From contig JAUCBJ010002014.1 in the NCBI GenBank assembly GCA_032718475.1, positions 1-21,183 of the forward strand: a stretch of DNA of 21,183 nucleotides, read 5' to 3'. The position numbers and the translations under genes are program-made. The notes beneath the pieces were generated by a model. That model made no database searches. It was not told the DNA's origin and worked only from the letters and a program-made list of their open reading frames with translations. This DNA is from Nemertoderma westbladi (taxonomy: Eukaryota; Xenacoelomorpha; Nemertodermatida; Nemertodermatidae). Position 1 is the first letter of the stretch. Each line of letters begins with the position of its first letter. This document shows positions 7,577-17,250 of this stretch, piece after piece.

Positions 7577-10500
7577 TTTCCAGTATCTCATGGAATGGGA
7601 GGGGGTGGGCGGTGGTTGCTCTGTAGTAACTTACTTCCACAGTATCTCAAGGAATGGGAGGGGGTGGGCGGTGGTTGCTCTGTAGTAACTTACTTCGACA
7701 GTATCTCTAGGAATGGGAGGGGATGGGTGGTGGTTGCTCTGTAGTAACTTACTTCGACAGTATCTCTAGGAATGGGAGGGGATGGGCGGTGGTTGCTCCG
7801 TAGTAACTTACTTCCCCCGTATCTCAAGGAATGGGAGGGGGTGGGCGGTGGTTGCTCTGTAGTAACTTACTTCGACAGTATCTCTAGGAATGGGAGGGGG
7901 TGGGCGGTGGTTGCTCTGTAGTAACTTACTTCCCCAGTATCTCAAGGAATGGGAGGGGGTGGGCGGTGGTTGCTCTGTAGTAACTTACTTCCCCAGTATC
8001 TCAAGGAATGGGAGGGGGTGGGCGGTGGTTGCTCTGTAGTAACTTACTTCCCCAGTATCTTATGGAACGGGAGGGGGTGGGTGGTGGTTGCTCTGTAGTA
8101 ACTTACTTCCCCAGTATCACAATGAATGGGAGGGGGTGGGCGGTGGTTGCTCTGTAGTAACTTACTTCCCCAGTATCTTATGGAACGGGAGGGGGTGGGC
8201 GGTGGTTGCTCCGTAGTAACTTACTTCCACAGTATCTCAAGGAATGGGAGGGGGTGGGTGGTGGTTGCTCTGTAGTAACTTACTTCCCCAGTATCTCATG
8301 GAATGGGAGGGGGTGGATGGTGGTTGCTCTGTAGTAACGTACTTCCCCAGTATCTCAAGGAACGGGAGGGGGTGGGCGGTGGTTGCTCTGTAGTAACTTA
8401 CTTCCCCAGTATCTTATGGAACGGGAGGGGGTGGGTGGTGGTTGCTCCGTAGTAACTTACTTCCACAGTATCTCAAGGAATGGGAGGGGGTGGGTGGTGG
8501 TTGCTCTGTAGTAACTTACTTCCCCAGTATCTCATGGAATGGGAGGGGGTGGATGGTGGTTGCTCTGTAGTAACGTACTTCCCCAGTATCTCAAGGAATG
8601 GGAGGGGGTGGGTGGTGGTTGCTCTGTAGTAACTTACTTCCCCAGTATCACAATGAATGGGAGGGGGTGGGCGGTGGTTGCTCTGTAGTAACTTACTTCG
8701 ACAGTATCTCTAGGAATGGGAGGGGGTGGGTGGTGGTTGCTCTGTAGTAACTTACTTCCCCAGTATCACAATGAATGGGAGGGGGTGGGCGGTGGTTGCT
8801 CTGTAGTAACTTACTTCGACAGTATCTCTAGGAATGGGAGGGGATGGGTGGTGGTTGCTCTGTAGTAACTTACTTCCCCAGTATCTCAAGGAATGGGAGG
8901 GGGTGGGCGGTGGTTGCTCCGTAGTAACTTACTTCCACAGTATCTCAAGGAATGGGAGGGGGTGGGTGGTGGTTGCTCTGTAGTAACTTACTTCCCCAGT
9001 ATCACAATGAATGGGAGGGGGTGGACGGTGGTTGCTCCGTAGTAACTTACTTCCCCAGTATCTTATGGAACGGGAGGGGGTGGGTGGTGGTTACTCCGTA
9101 GTAACTTACTTTCCCAGTATCTTATGGAACGGGAGGGGGTGGGTGGTGGTTGCTCTGTAGTAACTTACTTCCCCAGTATCTCAAGGAATGGGAGGGGATG
9201 GATGGTGGTTGCTCCATAGTAACTTACTTCCCCAGTATCTCAAGGAATGGGAGGGGGTGGGCGGTGGTTGCTCTGTAGTAACTTACTTCCCCAGTATCTC
9301 ATGGAATGGGAGGGGGTGGATGGTGGTTGCTCTGTAGTAACTTACTTCCCCAGTATCACAATGAATGGGAGGGGGTGGGCGGTGGTTGCTCTGTAGTAAC
9401 TTACTTCGACAGTATCTCTAGGAATGGGAGGGGATGGGTGGTGGTTGCTCTGTAGTAACTTACTTCGACAGTATCTCTAGGAATGGGAGGGGATGGGCGG
9501 TGGTTGCTCCGTAGTAACTTACTTCCCCCGTATCTCAAGGAATGGGAGGGGGTGGGCGGTGGTTGCTCTGTAGTAACTTACTTCGACAGTATCTCTAGGA
9601 ATGGGAGGGGATGGGTGGTGGTTGCTCCGTAGTAACTTACTTCCCCAGTATCTCAAGGAATGGGAGGGGGTGGGTGGTGGTTGCTCTGTAGTAACTTACT
9701 TCGACAGTATCTCTAGGAATGGGAGGGGGTGGGCGGTGGTTGCTCTGTAGTAACTTACTTCCCCAGTATCTTATGGAACGGGAGGGGGTGGGTGGTGGTT
9801 GCTCTGTAGTAACTTACTTCCCCAGTATCTCAAGGAATGGGAGGGGGTGGGCGGTGGTTGCTCCGTAGTAACTTACTTCCCCAGTATCTCAAGGAATGGG
9901 AGGGGGTGGGCGGTGGTTGCTCCGTAGTAACTTACTTCCCCAGTATCTCATGGAATGGGAGGGGGTGGGTGGTGGTTGCTCTGTAGTAACTTACTTCCAC
10001 AGTATCTCAAGGAATGGGAGGGGGTGGGCGGTGGTTGCTCTGTAGTAACTTACTTCCCCAGTATCTCAAGGAATGGGAGGGGGTGGGCGGTGGTTGCTCT
10101 GTAGTAAGTTACTTCCCCAGTATCTCAAGGAATGGGAGGGGGTGGGCGGTGGTTGCTCTGTAGTAACTTACTTCCCCAGTATCACAAGGAATGGGAGGGG
10201 GTGGGCGGTGGTTGCTCTGTAGTAACTTACTTCCCCAGTATCTCAAGGAATGGGAGGGGGTGGGCGGTGGTTGCTCTGTAGTAACTTACTTCGACAGTAT
10301 CACAAGGAATGGGAGGGGGTGGATGGTGGTTGCTCTGTAGTAACTTACTTCCACAGTATCTCAAGGAATGGGAGGGGGTGGGCGGTGGTTGCTCCGTAGT
10401 AACTTACTTCCCCAGTATCTCAAGGAATGGGAGGGGGTGGGCGGTGGTTGCTCCGTAGTAACTTACTTCCCCAGTATCTCAAGGAATGGGAGGGGGTGGG

Positions 10501-12627
10501 CGGTGGTTGCTCTGTAGTAACTTACTTCCCCAGTATCACAAGGAATGGGAGGGGGTGGGCGGTGGTTGCTCTGTAGTAACTTACTTCCCCAGTATCTCAA
10601 GGAATGGGAGGGGGTGGGCGGTGGTTGCTCTGTAGTAACTTACTTCGACAGTATCACAAGGAATGGGAGGGGGTGGATGGTGGTTGCTCTGTAGTAACTT
10701 ACTTCCACAGTATCTCAAGGAATGGGAGGGGGTGGGCGGTGGTTGCTCCGTAGTAACTTACTTCCCCAGTATCTCAAGGAATGGGAGGGGGTGGGCGGTG
10801 GTTGCTCTGTAGTAACTTACTTCCCCAGTATCACAAGGAATGGGAGGGGGTGGATGGTGGTTGCTCTGTAGTAACTTACTTCCACAGTATCTCAAGGAAT
10901 GGGAGGGGGTGGGCGGTGGTTGCTCCGTAGTAACTTACTTCCCCAGTATCTCAAGGAATGGGAGGGGGTGGGCGGTGGTTGCTCCGTAGTAACTTACTTC
11001 CCCAGTATCTCATGGAATGGGAGGGGGTGGGCGGTGGTTGCTCCGTAGTAACTTACTTCCCCAGTATCTCAAGGAATGGGAGGGGGTGGGCGGTGGTTGC
11101 TCCGTAGTAACTTACTTCCCCAGTATCTCATGGAATGGGAGGGGGTGGGCGGTGGTTGCTCTGTAGTAACTTACTTCCCCAGTATCTCAAGGAATGGGAG
11201 GGGGTGGGCGGTGGTTGCTCTGTAGTAAGTTACTTCCCCAGTATCTCAAGGAATGGGAGGGGGTGGGCGGTGGTTGCTCTGTAGTAACTTACTTCCCCAG
11301 TATCACAAGGAATGGGAGGGGGTGGGCGGTGGTTGCTCTGTAGTAACTTACTTCCCCAGTATCTCAAGGAATGGGAGGGGGTGGGCGGTGGTTGCTCTGT
11401 AGTAACTTACTTCCCCAGTATCACAAGGAATGGGAGGGGGTGGGCGGTGGTTGCTCTGTAGTAACTTACTTCCCCAGTATCTTATGGAACGGGAGGGGGT
11501 GGGTGGTGGTTGCTCTGTAGTAACTTACTTCCCCAGTATCTCATGGAATGGGAGGGGGTGGGCGGTGGTTGCTCTGTAGTAACTTACTTCGACAGTATCT
11601 CTAGGAATGGGAGGGGGTGGGCGGTGGTTGCTCTGTAGTAACTTACTTCCCCAGTATCTCAAGGAATGGGAGGGGATGGGTGGTGGTTGCTCTGTAGTAA
11701 CTTACTTCCCCAGTATCACAAGGAATGGGAGGGGGTGGGCGGTGGTTGCTCTGTAGTAACTTACTTCCCCAGTATCTCAAGGAATGGGAGGGGGTGGGCG
11801 GTGGTTGCTCTGTAGTAACTTACTTCCCCAGTATCTCAAGGAATGGGAGGGGGTGGGCGGTGGTTGCTCTGTAGTAACTTACTTCCCCAGTATCTCAAGG
11901 AATGGGAGGGGGTGGGCGGTGGTTGATCTGTAGTAACTTACTTCGACAGTATCTCTAGGAATGGGAGGGGGTGGGCGGTGGTTGCTCTGTAGTAACTTAC
12001 TTCCCCAGTATCTCAAGGAATGGGAGGGGGTGGGCGGTGGTTGCTCTGTAGTATGTTACTTCCCCAGTATCTCAAGGAATGGGAGGGGGTGGGCGGTGGT
12101 TGCTCCGTAGTAACTTACTTCCCCAGTATCTCAAGGAATGGGAGGGGGTGGGCGGTGGTTGCTCCGTAGTAACTTACTTCCCCAGTATCTCAAGGAATGG
12201 GAGGGGGTGGGTGGTGGTTGCTCTGTAGTAACTTACTTCCCCAGTATCTCAAGGAATGGGAGGGGGTGGGCGGTGGTTGCTCTGTAGTAACTTACTTCCC
12301 CAGTATCTCAAGGAATGGGAGGGGGTGGGCGGTGGTTGCTCTGTAGTAACTTACTTCCCCAGTATCTCAATGAATGGAAGGGGTTGGGCGGTGGTTGCTC
12401 TGTAGTAACTTACTTCCACAGTATCTCAAGGAATGGGAGGGGGTGGGTGGTGGTTGCTCTGTAGTAACTTACTTCCCCAGTATCTCAAGGAATGGGAGGG
12501 GGTGGGTGGTGGTTGCTCCGTAGTAACTTACTTCCCCAGTATCTCAAGGAATGGGAGGGGGTGGGCGGTGGTTGCTCTGTAGTAAGTTACTTCCACAGTA
12601 TCTCAAGGAATGGGAGGGGGTGGGTGA
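7577..12627. repeat. 59-bp G-rich minisatellite, about 85.5 units
   Basis: The unit runs AGTATCTCAAGGAATGGGAG, then GGGGTGGGCGGTGGTTGCTC, then TGTAGTAACTTACTTCCCC. AGTATC starts at 7582 and last at 12597, exactly 85 x 59 bp, so there is no net length change over 5 kb. Variants at fixed sites (CTCAAGG, CTCTAGG, CACAATG, CTTATGG, CTCATGG; CCCC/CCAC/CGAC before AGTATC; GGGCGG/GGGTGG/GGATGG; CTGTAG/CCGTAG) form higher-order patterns. 59 is not a multiple of 3, so no long frame survives. The plus strand has a G-quadruplex-like run. It starts about 40 bp after the kinase stop and must lie in or replace its 3' UTR. Confidence 0.98.
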
Positions 12628-12643
12628 TATTGAAGCTTCAAGT

Positions 12644-12754
12644 CTTAGTGGTACGTCATTATTGGTACACCACAATTAGGGCATGGTACTTTTTCAAAAT
12701 TTGAATAAGTGCCACTTCCTAATTTTGGTGCATCAAAAATGTCGAACCACTAAG
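12644..12754. repeat. Imperfect inverted repeat, 111 bp, beside the array end
   Basis: CTTAGTGGTACGTCATTATT at 12644 pairs imperfectly with the reverse complement of the segment ending ACCACTAAG at 12754. The arms are about 50 bp around a centre near 12699 (CAAAATTTG). The right arm is also unit one of the 161-bp repeat that follows, so one unit fragment has been inverted. It begins 17 bp after the last 59-bp unit. Confidence 0.8.
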
Positions 12755-13140
12755 TCTTCATACTTCCATCATATTTTCAATTGATTCAGCGGTCCAGAAA
12801 ACCTATAAATGTGCGTTGAAATCTCAACTTTGGTATATTTTCCGAATCTCGTATTTTTCAATATTTGAAGTGCCACACCCTAATTTTGGTGCTCCAAAAA
12901 GTACGATCCACTACGTCGCCAGGTTTCGATAATATTTTCAATCGATTCAGCGGTCCAGAAAACCTATAAAAACGCGTTGAAATCAAAAGATGGGGTTATT
13001 TTCCGAATATCGCATTTTTCAAAATCTGAAGTGCCACGCCCACATATAGGTGCACGAAAAATAGCATCCAGTTCAATTTTCGGAAATGGAATATAATCAC
13101 ATTCGATTCAGCGTAGTGAAAACCCTACTAATGCTATGCC
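12692..13140. repeat. Divergent 161-bp tandem repeat, about 2.8 units
   Basis: GCCAC recurs at 12711, 12872 and 13033 (two steps of 161 bp). Each unit contains, with substitutions, TTTTTCAA-ATTTGAA-GTGCCAC, then AATTTTGGTGC, then GATTCAGCGGTCCAGAAAAC (near 12783, 12944 and, degraded, 13105). The units are clearly older and more diverged than the minisatellites nearby. No coding capacity. Confidence 0.85.
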
Positions 13141-13333
13141 AACAATGCCACACTATCAGAGACACCACAAAAAAATGTATATTTTGTCCTGGGACTACTT
13201 CTTTTTTCATGAAAATTATTATACCACCTTATGAAATTTTAATTTTTTTGGATATGAAAATGTTCTTCGATAAATTTGTTCACCTGCAGCCGACATTTCG
13301 TAGGATTTTATTGGATGATTACAAAAATACAGC

Positions 13334-13360
13334 GGCGGGGGGCCGAATCGACCCCCCGCC
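13334..13360. repeat. Strong GC hairpin
   Basis: GGCGGGGGG (13334-13342) and CCCCCCGCC (13352-13360) are exact reverse complements around a 9-nt centre that can pair partly itself (CGA/TCG). It stands out in AT-rich surroundings. No U-run or gene end makes it an obvious terminator. Its function is unknown. Confidence 0.85.
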
Positions 13361-14230
13361 AGTGCTGCTAATGTTCTAAACACCCCAGTGGAAATAGGGT
13401 TAAGTGGTAGCTAAATGAGTACTGGAGTTTCTTCTGCGGAGTAAAGTTCTGGAGGGACCGCACTGGAAATAAGTCGTCAGACTTTGTGCGTAATCCCTGG
13501 CCTAGAGGCCGAAGAAAATTTACTTTTTTACTTTTTTTTATCAGTAAATATAATATACAGTATCAATAACATAAATAAAGTATTTTCAGCTCAATGAAGT
13601 TTCTTCAGTATAATGCCAATATCTCAGCTATTCCCCAACCAAATTCAAATATTTTTACATAATTCGGAACCTTTTCACGGCCAGCTTTCCATTGCAATCA
13701 ACCAAGGCGATCTATAAGTACACGTATGAGTATTTATAGAACGCCTTGCTATCAATAAATTAATATAAGGTAGAAAAGGCTACAAAAATATGGCGCCGTA
13801 ACCATGGTTCCGAAAAATACGCGAATTAAAAATTGTTTTTTTTAAGAGCAATAGTATTTGATTATTCCTGTTATCCATAATATTCCACAAAACATTAATG
13901 TTAGTTTTGTATTTTGTAACGCAATATAATTGATAGGGAATGGGAACTGATTTATGGAGTTACAGTGGAACTCATTCGCCAGGTGAGAACGATAAATCAT
14001 AATATTTACAGATTGGTAGGGTCTCTTCAAATCGCAATTATTGTATTATTGTATTGCATTATTTGACTCCGAAATTAACCGACTAATGTGTGCATAATAA
14101 CTAAACAGCATATAGAAAAGAAAATATAGTAAGCATTTTAAATTTTGTTACAGTATGTTAAGGTTATTTTTAGGTAGGTGTGTAAAGTGATTAATAATTG
14201 TAGTTGGCAGTAGCCGAGGCTAGCTTTACA
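13361..14230. other. Unassigned AT-rich intergenic sequence
   Basis: No gene was recognised. Short open frames on either strand have no recognisable domain. A weak duplication CAGTGGAAATAGGGTTAAG / CACTGGAAATAAG is visible near 13386 and 13462. Confidence 0.5.
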
Positions 14231-14297
14231 AATTTCAGTCATCGGTTAATAATTAATTAATAATTTCAGTCATCGGGGGGGGGGGGGGGGGGGGGGG
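14231..14297. repeat. Short direct repeat ending in a 23-G homopolymer
   Basis: AATTTCAGTCATCGG occurs twice (from about 14231 and about 14262), and the second copy runs directly into 23 consecutive G (14275-14297). The GG of the first copy suggests the homopolymer grew from it, or that it marks an assembly join. Confidence 0.85.
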
Positions 14298-14390
14298 ACT
14301 GCTGGTGCTGGCTTATCCAAGCAAGTAACATGGATCGAGTTTCAGTTTCGAAAAGAACCTATCCTAAGCAGTGTAATGGTACTGATTATA

Positions 14391-14425
14391 GGTAGGTAGA
14401 CCGGTATCGGTACCTACCGGTATCG
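14391..14425. repeat. Short inverted and direct repeat cluster
   Basis: GGTAGGTA (14391-14398) pairs with TACCTACC (14411-14418), and ACCGGTATCG occurs twice (from 14400 and 14416). This is a small structured site of unknown role. Confidence 0.7.
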
Positions 14426-15152
14426 TATAGAGTCTTTTTTAGCGTGTTCAAGAGAATCCAATCAAATTTTAAACTACCCCGGGAAAAATCGACTCAAATC
14501 TCAGCGGTTTAGGAGCAAAAATAAAACTGTATCCTGTTCTACTGACTTTCTTTTATAGTTTTTGATAGAATATCATGCCACAGTAACCTGCTCCTTTTCC
14601 TTATTTGATATTTAGTATTGTTAATTCGTTGCGAGGAATCTCCGTCAATCCCCACCCCCATTATGTTTGGAAGATTTCAGTTTTACCCATTATTCACGAA
14701 ATACCTCGTTCATTTATCATTCTCTTTAGTTGCCCTTTAGTCACACTTGAAAATATACCAAATGAAATTCAATATACATTCGATGTTGGGGTATAAAGAC
14801 ATACGGCGTATATGAGTCATTAGTATTCCTTGTGGGTATCTCTTTTAGTAACTAAATAGGCTTAGTCAATTAGAATTATATCAAAAGTAATAGTCTATTT
14901 AATTTGTACCAGCGATATAATAGTGTAGGAATGACACTGCGTTTAATGATTATTATTTATGACAAAATTTATGCATCTAAATTGACTGAATTTATAGATT
15001 ATGGATAACTGCGAATTAATAACTCATGGTTGGTTATCTTTATAAATTTTTTAATGCGACAGTATCAACTAAAATTTAATGGTCTCTCAGTTTCATGGGA
15101 AACTGGAATCTAATATCGAGTAAATAAAATATCGAAAACTAACTGGAACAAA
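14426..15152. other. Unassigned AT-rich sequence
   Basis: No gene, RNA or repeat was recognised. One short plus-strand frame (14605-14796) has no ATG at its start and no recognisable motif. This stretch lies between the G-tract region and the 57-bp array. Confidence 0.5.
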
Positions 15153-15716
15153 GTTAGTGTAGAACAACAGTACGAATGCACGCACGCAATGGGAAAGTTC
15201 GAGAACACAGTTAGTGTAGAAGAACAGTACGAATGCACGCACGCAATGGGAAAGTTCGAGAATACAGTTAGTGTAGAAGAACAGTACGAATGCACGCACG
15301 CAATGGGAAAGTTCGAGAACACAGTTAGTGTAGAAGAACAGTACGAATGCACGCACGCAATGGGAAAGTTCTAGAACACAGTTAGTGTAGAAGAACAGTA
15401 CGAATGTACGCACGCAATGGGAAAGTTCGAGAACACAGTTAGTGTAGAAGAACAGTACGAATGCACGCACGCAATGGGAAAGTTCGAGAACACAGTTAGT
15501 ATAGAAGAACAGTACGAATGCACGCACGCAATGGGAAAGTTCGAGAACACAGTTAGTGTAGAAGAACAGTACGAATGCACGCACGCAATGGGAAAGTTCT
15601 AGAACACAGTTAGTGTAGAAGAACAGTACGAATGCACGCACGCAATGGGAAAGTTCGAGAACACAGTTAGTGTAGAAGAACAGTACGAATGCACGCACGC
15701 AATGGGAAAGTTCGAG
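15153..15716. repeat. 57-bp minisatellite, about 10 units
   Basis: ATGGGAAAG recurs from 15189 to 15702 in nine exact 57-bp steps. The unit is GTTAGTGTAGAAGAACAGTA, CGAATGCACGCACGCAATGG, GAAAGTTCGAGAACACA. Because 57 is 3 x 19, frames stay open across units. The plus strand gives a 19-residue repeat starting MGKFENTVSV but is broken by TAG at 15372 and 15600, where TTCGAG has become TTCTAG. The minus strand gives a 201-residue frame (15093-15698) of hydrophobic 19-residue units. Neither resembles a known protein, and openness follows from the period, so I treat this as a minisatellite. Confidence 0.95.
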
Positions 15717-16600
15717 GTGCTGACTCGAAGATTGGTCCCTGAGAACAATGAACCATATTCCCGAATCACGTCAAAAATATTCGACTGTGTTCTAGAAGTA
15801 AAGGATAATTGTAAAGTAGTGGGACAAGTTTGGTTTGGTTGGGTTGAATTTTAGATAATTTAGATATTTTTCATTGAAGAGTCGCCCCTTGAGCTCGGTT
15901 TTTATTTCCTTAAGTTTGGATTGCCACTATTGCACAAGGCCTTCAAAATATACACCCGTTGTACTTTTACTACAGTAGATACTGCCAACGATATAGAAAA
16001 TTAATGTTAACTTTGGTAGAAATTTGTTCCTTTGGTTGGAGAGCTTAGAAATATATAGATTGACTTCTTCTACTATCTATCATCTCCTACGAATTAATTT
16101 TTAGTTCTAAAATAAGTAGTGAATGATCTAATAGGTTTGGTGCGCGAAAAAATTGTTGGGCTAGAAACAAACGAATAAGGGGTAACAAGGTGCCCTGACT
16201 CGAGTGGCGGGGTGTGGTTTTTGTAAAAAAAAAACGTGGAAATGGTGGATTTAAGTAAGAGCGGGAAGCCAATTTTGAAAATCGACTGTGATTGGCTGCT
16301 ACACATTTGACGTCACTACGCAGTGCTCATATAATTTGGTTTCTATGGAGAGATTTTCGATCGATTTAAATACACATTTAATCTAAATCATTTCACACGT
16401 GGCTCATATCAATTGAAAGAGGAGAGTCTTGCGCGTCTTTTAACACTACACTAACTTAAATTCATGATCATGAACATAAAAATGGAAATACCATGAAGAT
16501 AATATCATGAACATGAAAATTCTGTTTGCAATTTTGCAAACTTGGTAGATTGCCTGACTCCGTATGCAACCGCATGCTGTCCCTCAGCACTAGCCACCTA
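15717..16600. other. Unassigned region with a candidate promoter-like cluster
   Basis: No recognisable gene. A plus-strand frame leaves the 57-bp array and stays open to a stop at 15852-15854 (with VLEVKDNCKVVGQVWFGWVEF), but I recognise no domain. Around 16291-16335 lie an inverted CCAAT box (GATTGG), a perfect CRE palindrome TGACGTCA (16308-16315) and CATATAA, discussed separately. GTTTGCAA/TTGCAAAC (16524-16541) is a perfect palindrome with a 2-nt centre. Confidence 0.45.
16288..16340 (+). promoter_or_regulatory. Possible promoter: CCAAT-type, CRE and TATA-like motifs
   Basis: GATTGGC (inverted CCAAT) near 16290, TGACGTCA at 16308-16315 and CATATAATT near 16329 occur in an order and spacing common in animal promoters. 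No gene is visible downstream on the plus strand before RT copy 2, so this may be chance or a transposon promoter. Confidence 0.25.
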
Positions 16601-16763
16601 TTACATTGCAGTATCGGAGTAGGTCTATTGCTGTATTGTTGCTTAAGTTCATTACGTTGAGTAAACCTACCGCTGTACCACTCTTACGCTACCGCTGACC
16701 GGTACACATTTCAACTTAATGAACTTAGCTGCAATACAGCAATACTCCAATACTGCAATGCAA
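16601..16763. repeat. Imperfect inverted repeat, about 65-70 bp arms
   Basis: The left arm (from TTACATTGCAGTATCGGAGT at 16601, through GCTGTATTG and TAAGTTCATTA) is matched by the right arm read in reverse (ending TGCAATGCAA at 16763). There is one 6-bp length difference and few mismatches. The loop centre is about 16675-16700. It ends five bases before the TAC microsatellite tail of RT copy 2, so that insertion landed at or beside the hairpin edge. Confidence 0.85.
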
Positions 16764-16767
16764 TACA

Positions 16768-17250
16768 TACTACTACTACTACTACTAGGATCGGCATGCT
16801 GCATTGCAGCTGCATTTTTAAGAATGCTGTGCCGGCTTATCGACAAAATTGCACCGCCACAACTCCCTATCACCCATGACATTTGCTAGATCATCCGCAT
16901 CTTCAAGGCCAGTGTCCTTTAAGATGCGTCTCAAGAAAGTCATGGGCTGTCCACCATGCTTATTCACTCCATGAGGCTGCCAAAGTACAAGATTATGCAC
17001 TGGCTGGTCCTCACGGCGAAAGCAATGTCCTGCAAAGCGGAGGCGATTTTGTTCTAGTGTCAAGCTTGGGGGAACCAATGAGACACCTCCAATGTTATAT
17101 AGTGTCTGGTTGGAGATGTGTGCATTGTACTTGACACAATGAACCCGGCGTAGCATTCTTGTGAATGTGCCATCCAGAGATTTGGTGTCCTCAGCAGTTA
17201 GAGCCCAGCATGGACTCCCATAGAGGAGTACTGGAACTACTGCTGCTCTA
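16768..17250 (-). mobile_element. Non-LTR retrotransposon copy 2, 5'-truncated
   Basis: Same family as copy 1. The 3' tail is a six-unit TAC microsatellite (16768-16787) and the body extends to 17250, where similarity to copy 1 stops abruptly. It differs from copy 1 at four positions (equivalent to 1432, 1523, 1603 and 1840), with no indel. It is truncated within the thumb/C-terminal region. No clear target duplication was seen. Confidence 0.94.
16818..17250 (-). pseudogene. RT-element protein C-terminal fragment, uninterrupted frame
   Basis: The reading frame is open from the truncation point to the stop at 16818-16820 (TAA), about 143 codons. It includes LLYGSPCW, MLRRVHCVKYNAHISNQTLY, RFAGHCFRRE and WQPHGVNKHGGQPMTFLRR. 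The last block follows the Trp that is a stop in copy 1, so this copy shows the intact C-terminus. It lacks the RT core and is only a fragment. Confidence 0.9.

Noticed and set aside
7577-12627. CRISPR-like array
   Set aside because: There are no unique spacers; the whole 59-bp unit repeats. The same applies to the other four arrays, and the genome is eukaryotic.
13086-13379. 97-codon plus-strand frame with CxxC...CxxC (C-QQ-C, C-IF-C) as a zinc-finger protein
   Set aside because: Its beginning is the third 161-bp repeat unit and its end is the GC hairpin. The cysteine pairs alone are too weak and no domain is recognisable.
14605-14796. 63-codon plus-strand frame
   Set aside because: It has a non-ATG start, no domain and AT-rich flanks. 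It is compatible with chance.
15093-15698. 201-codon minus-strand frame as a membrane repeat protein
   Set aside because: It is the 57-bp minisatellite read in a frame kept open by its period. It has no non-repeat domain, and both strands are similarly open.
16087-16306. Two overlapping minus-strand frames of 61 and 70 codons
   Set aside because: They have no recognisable motif, overlap each other in different frames and show no splice context.
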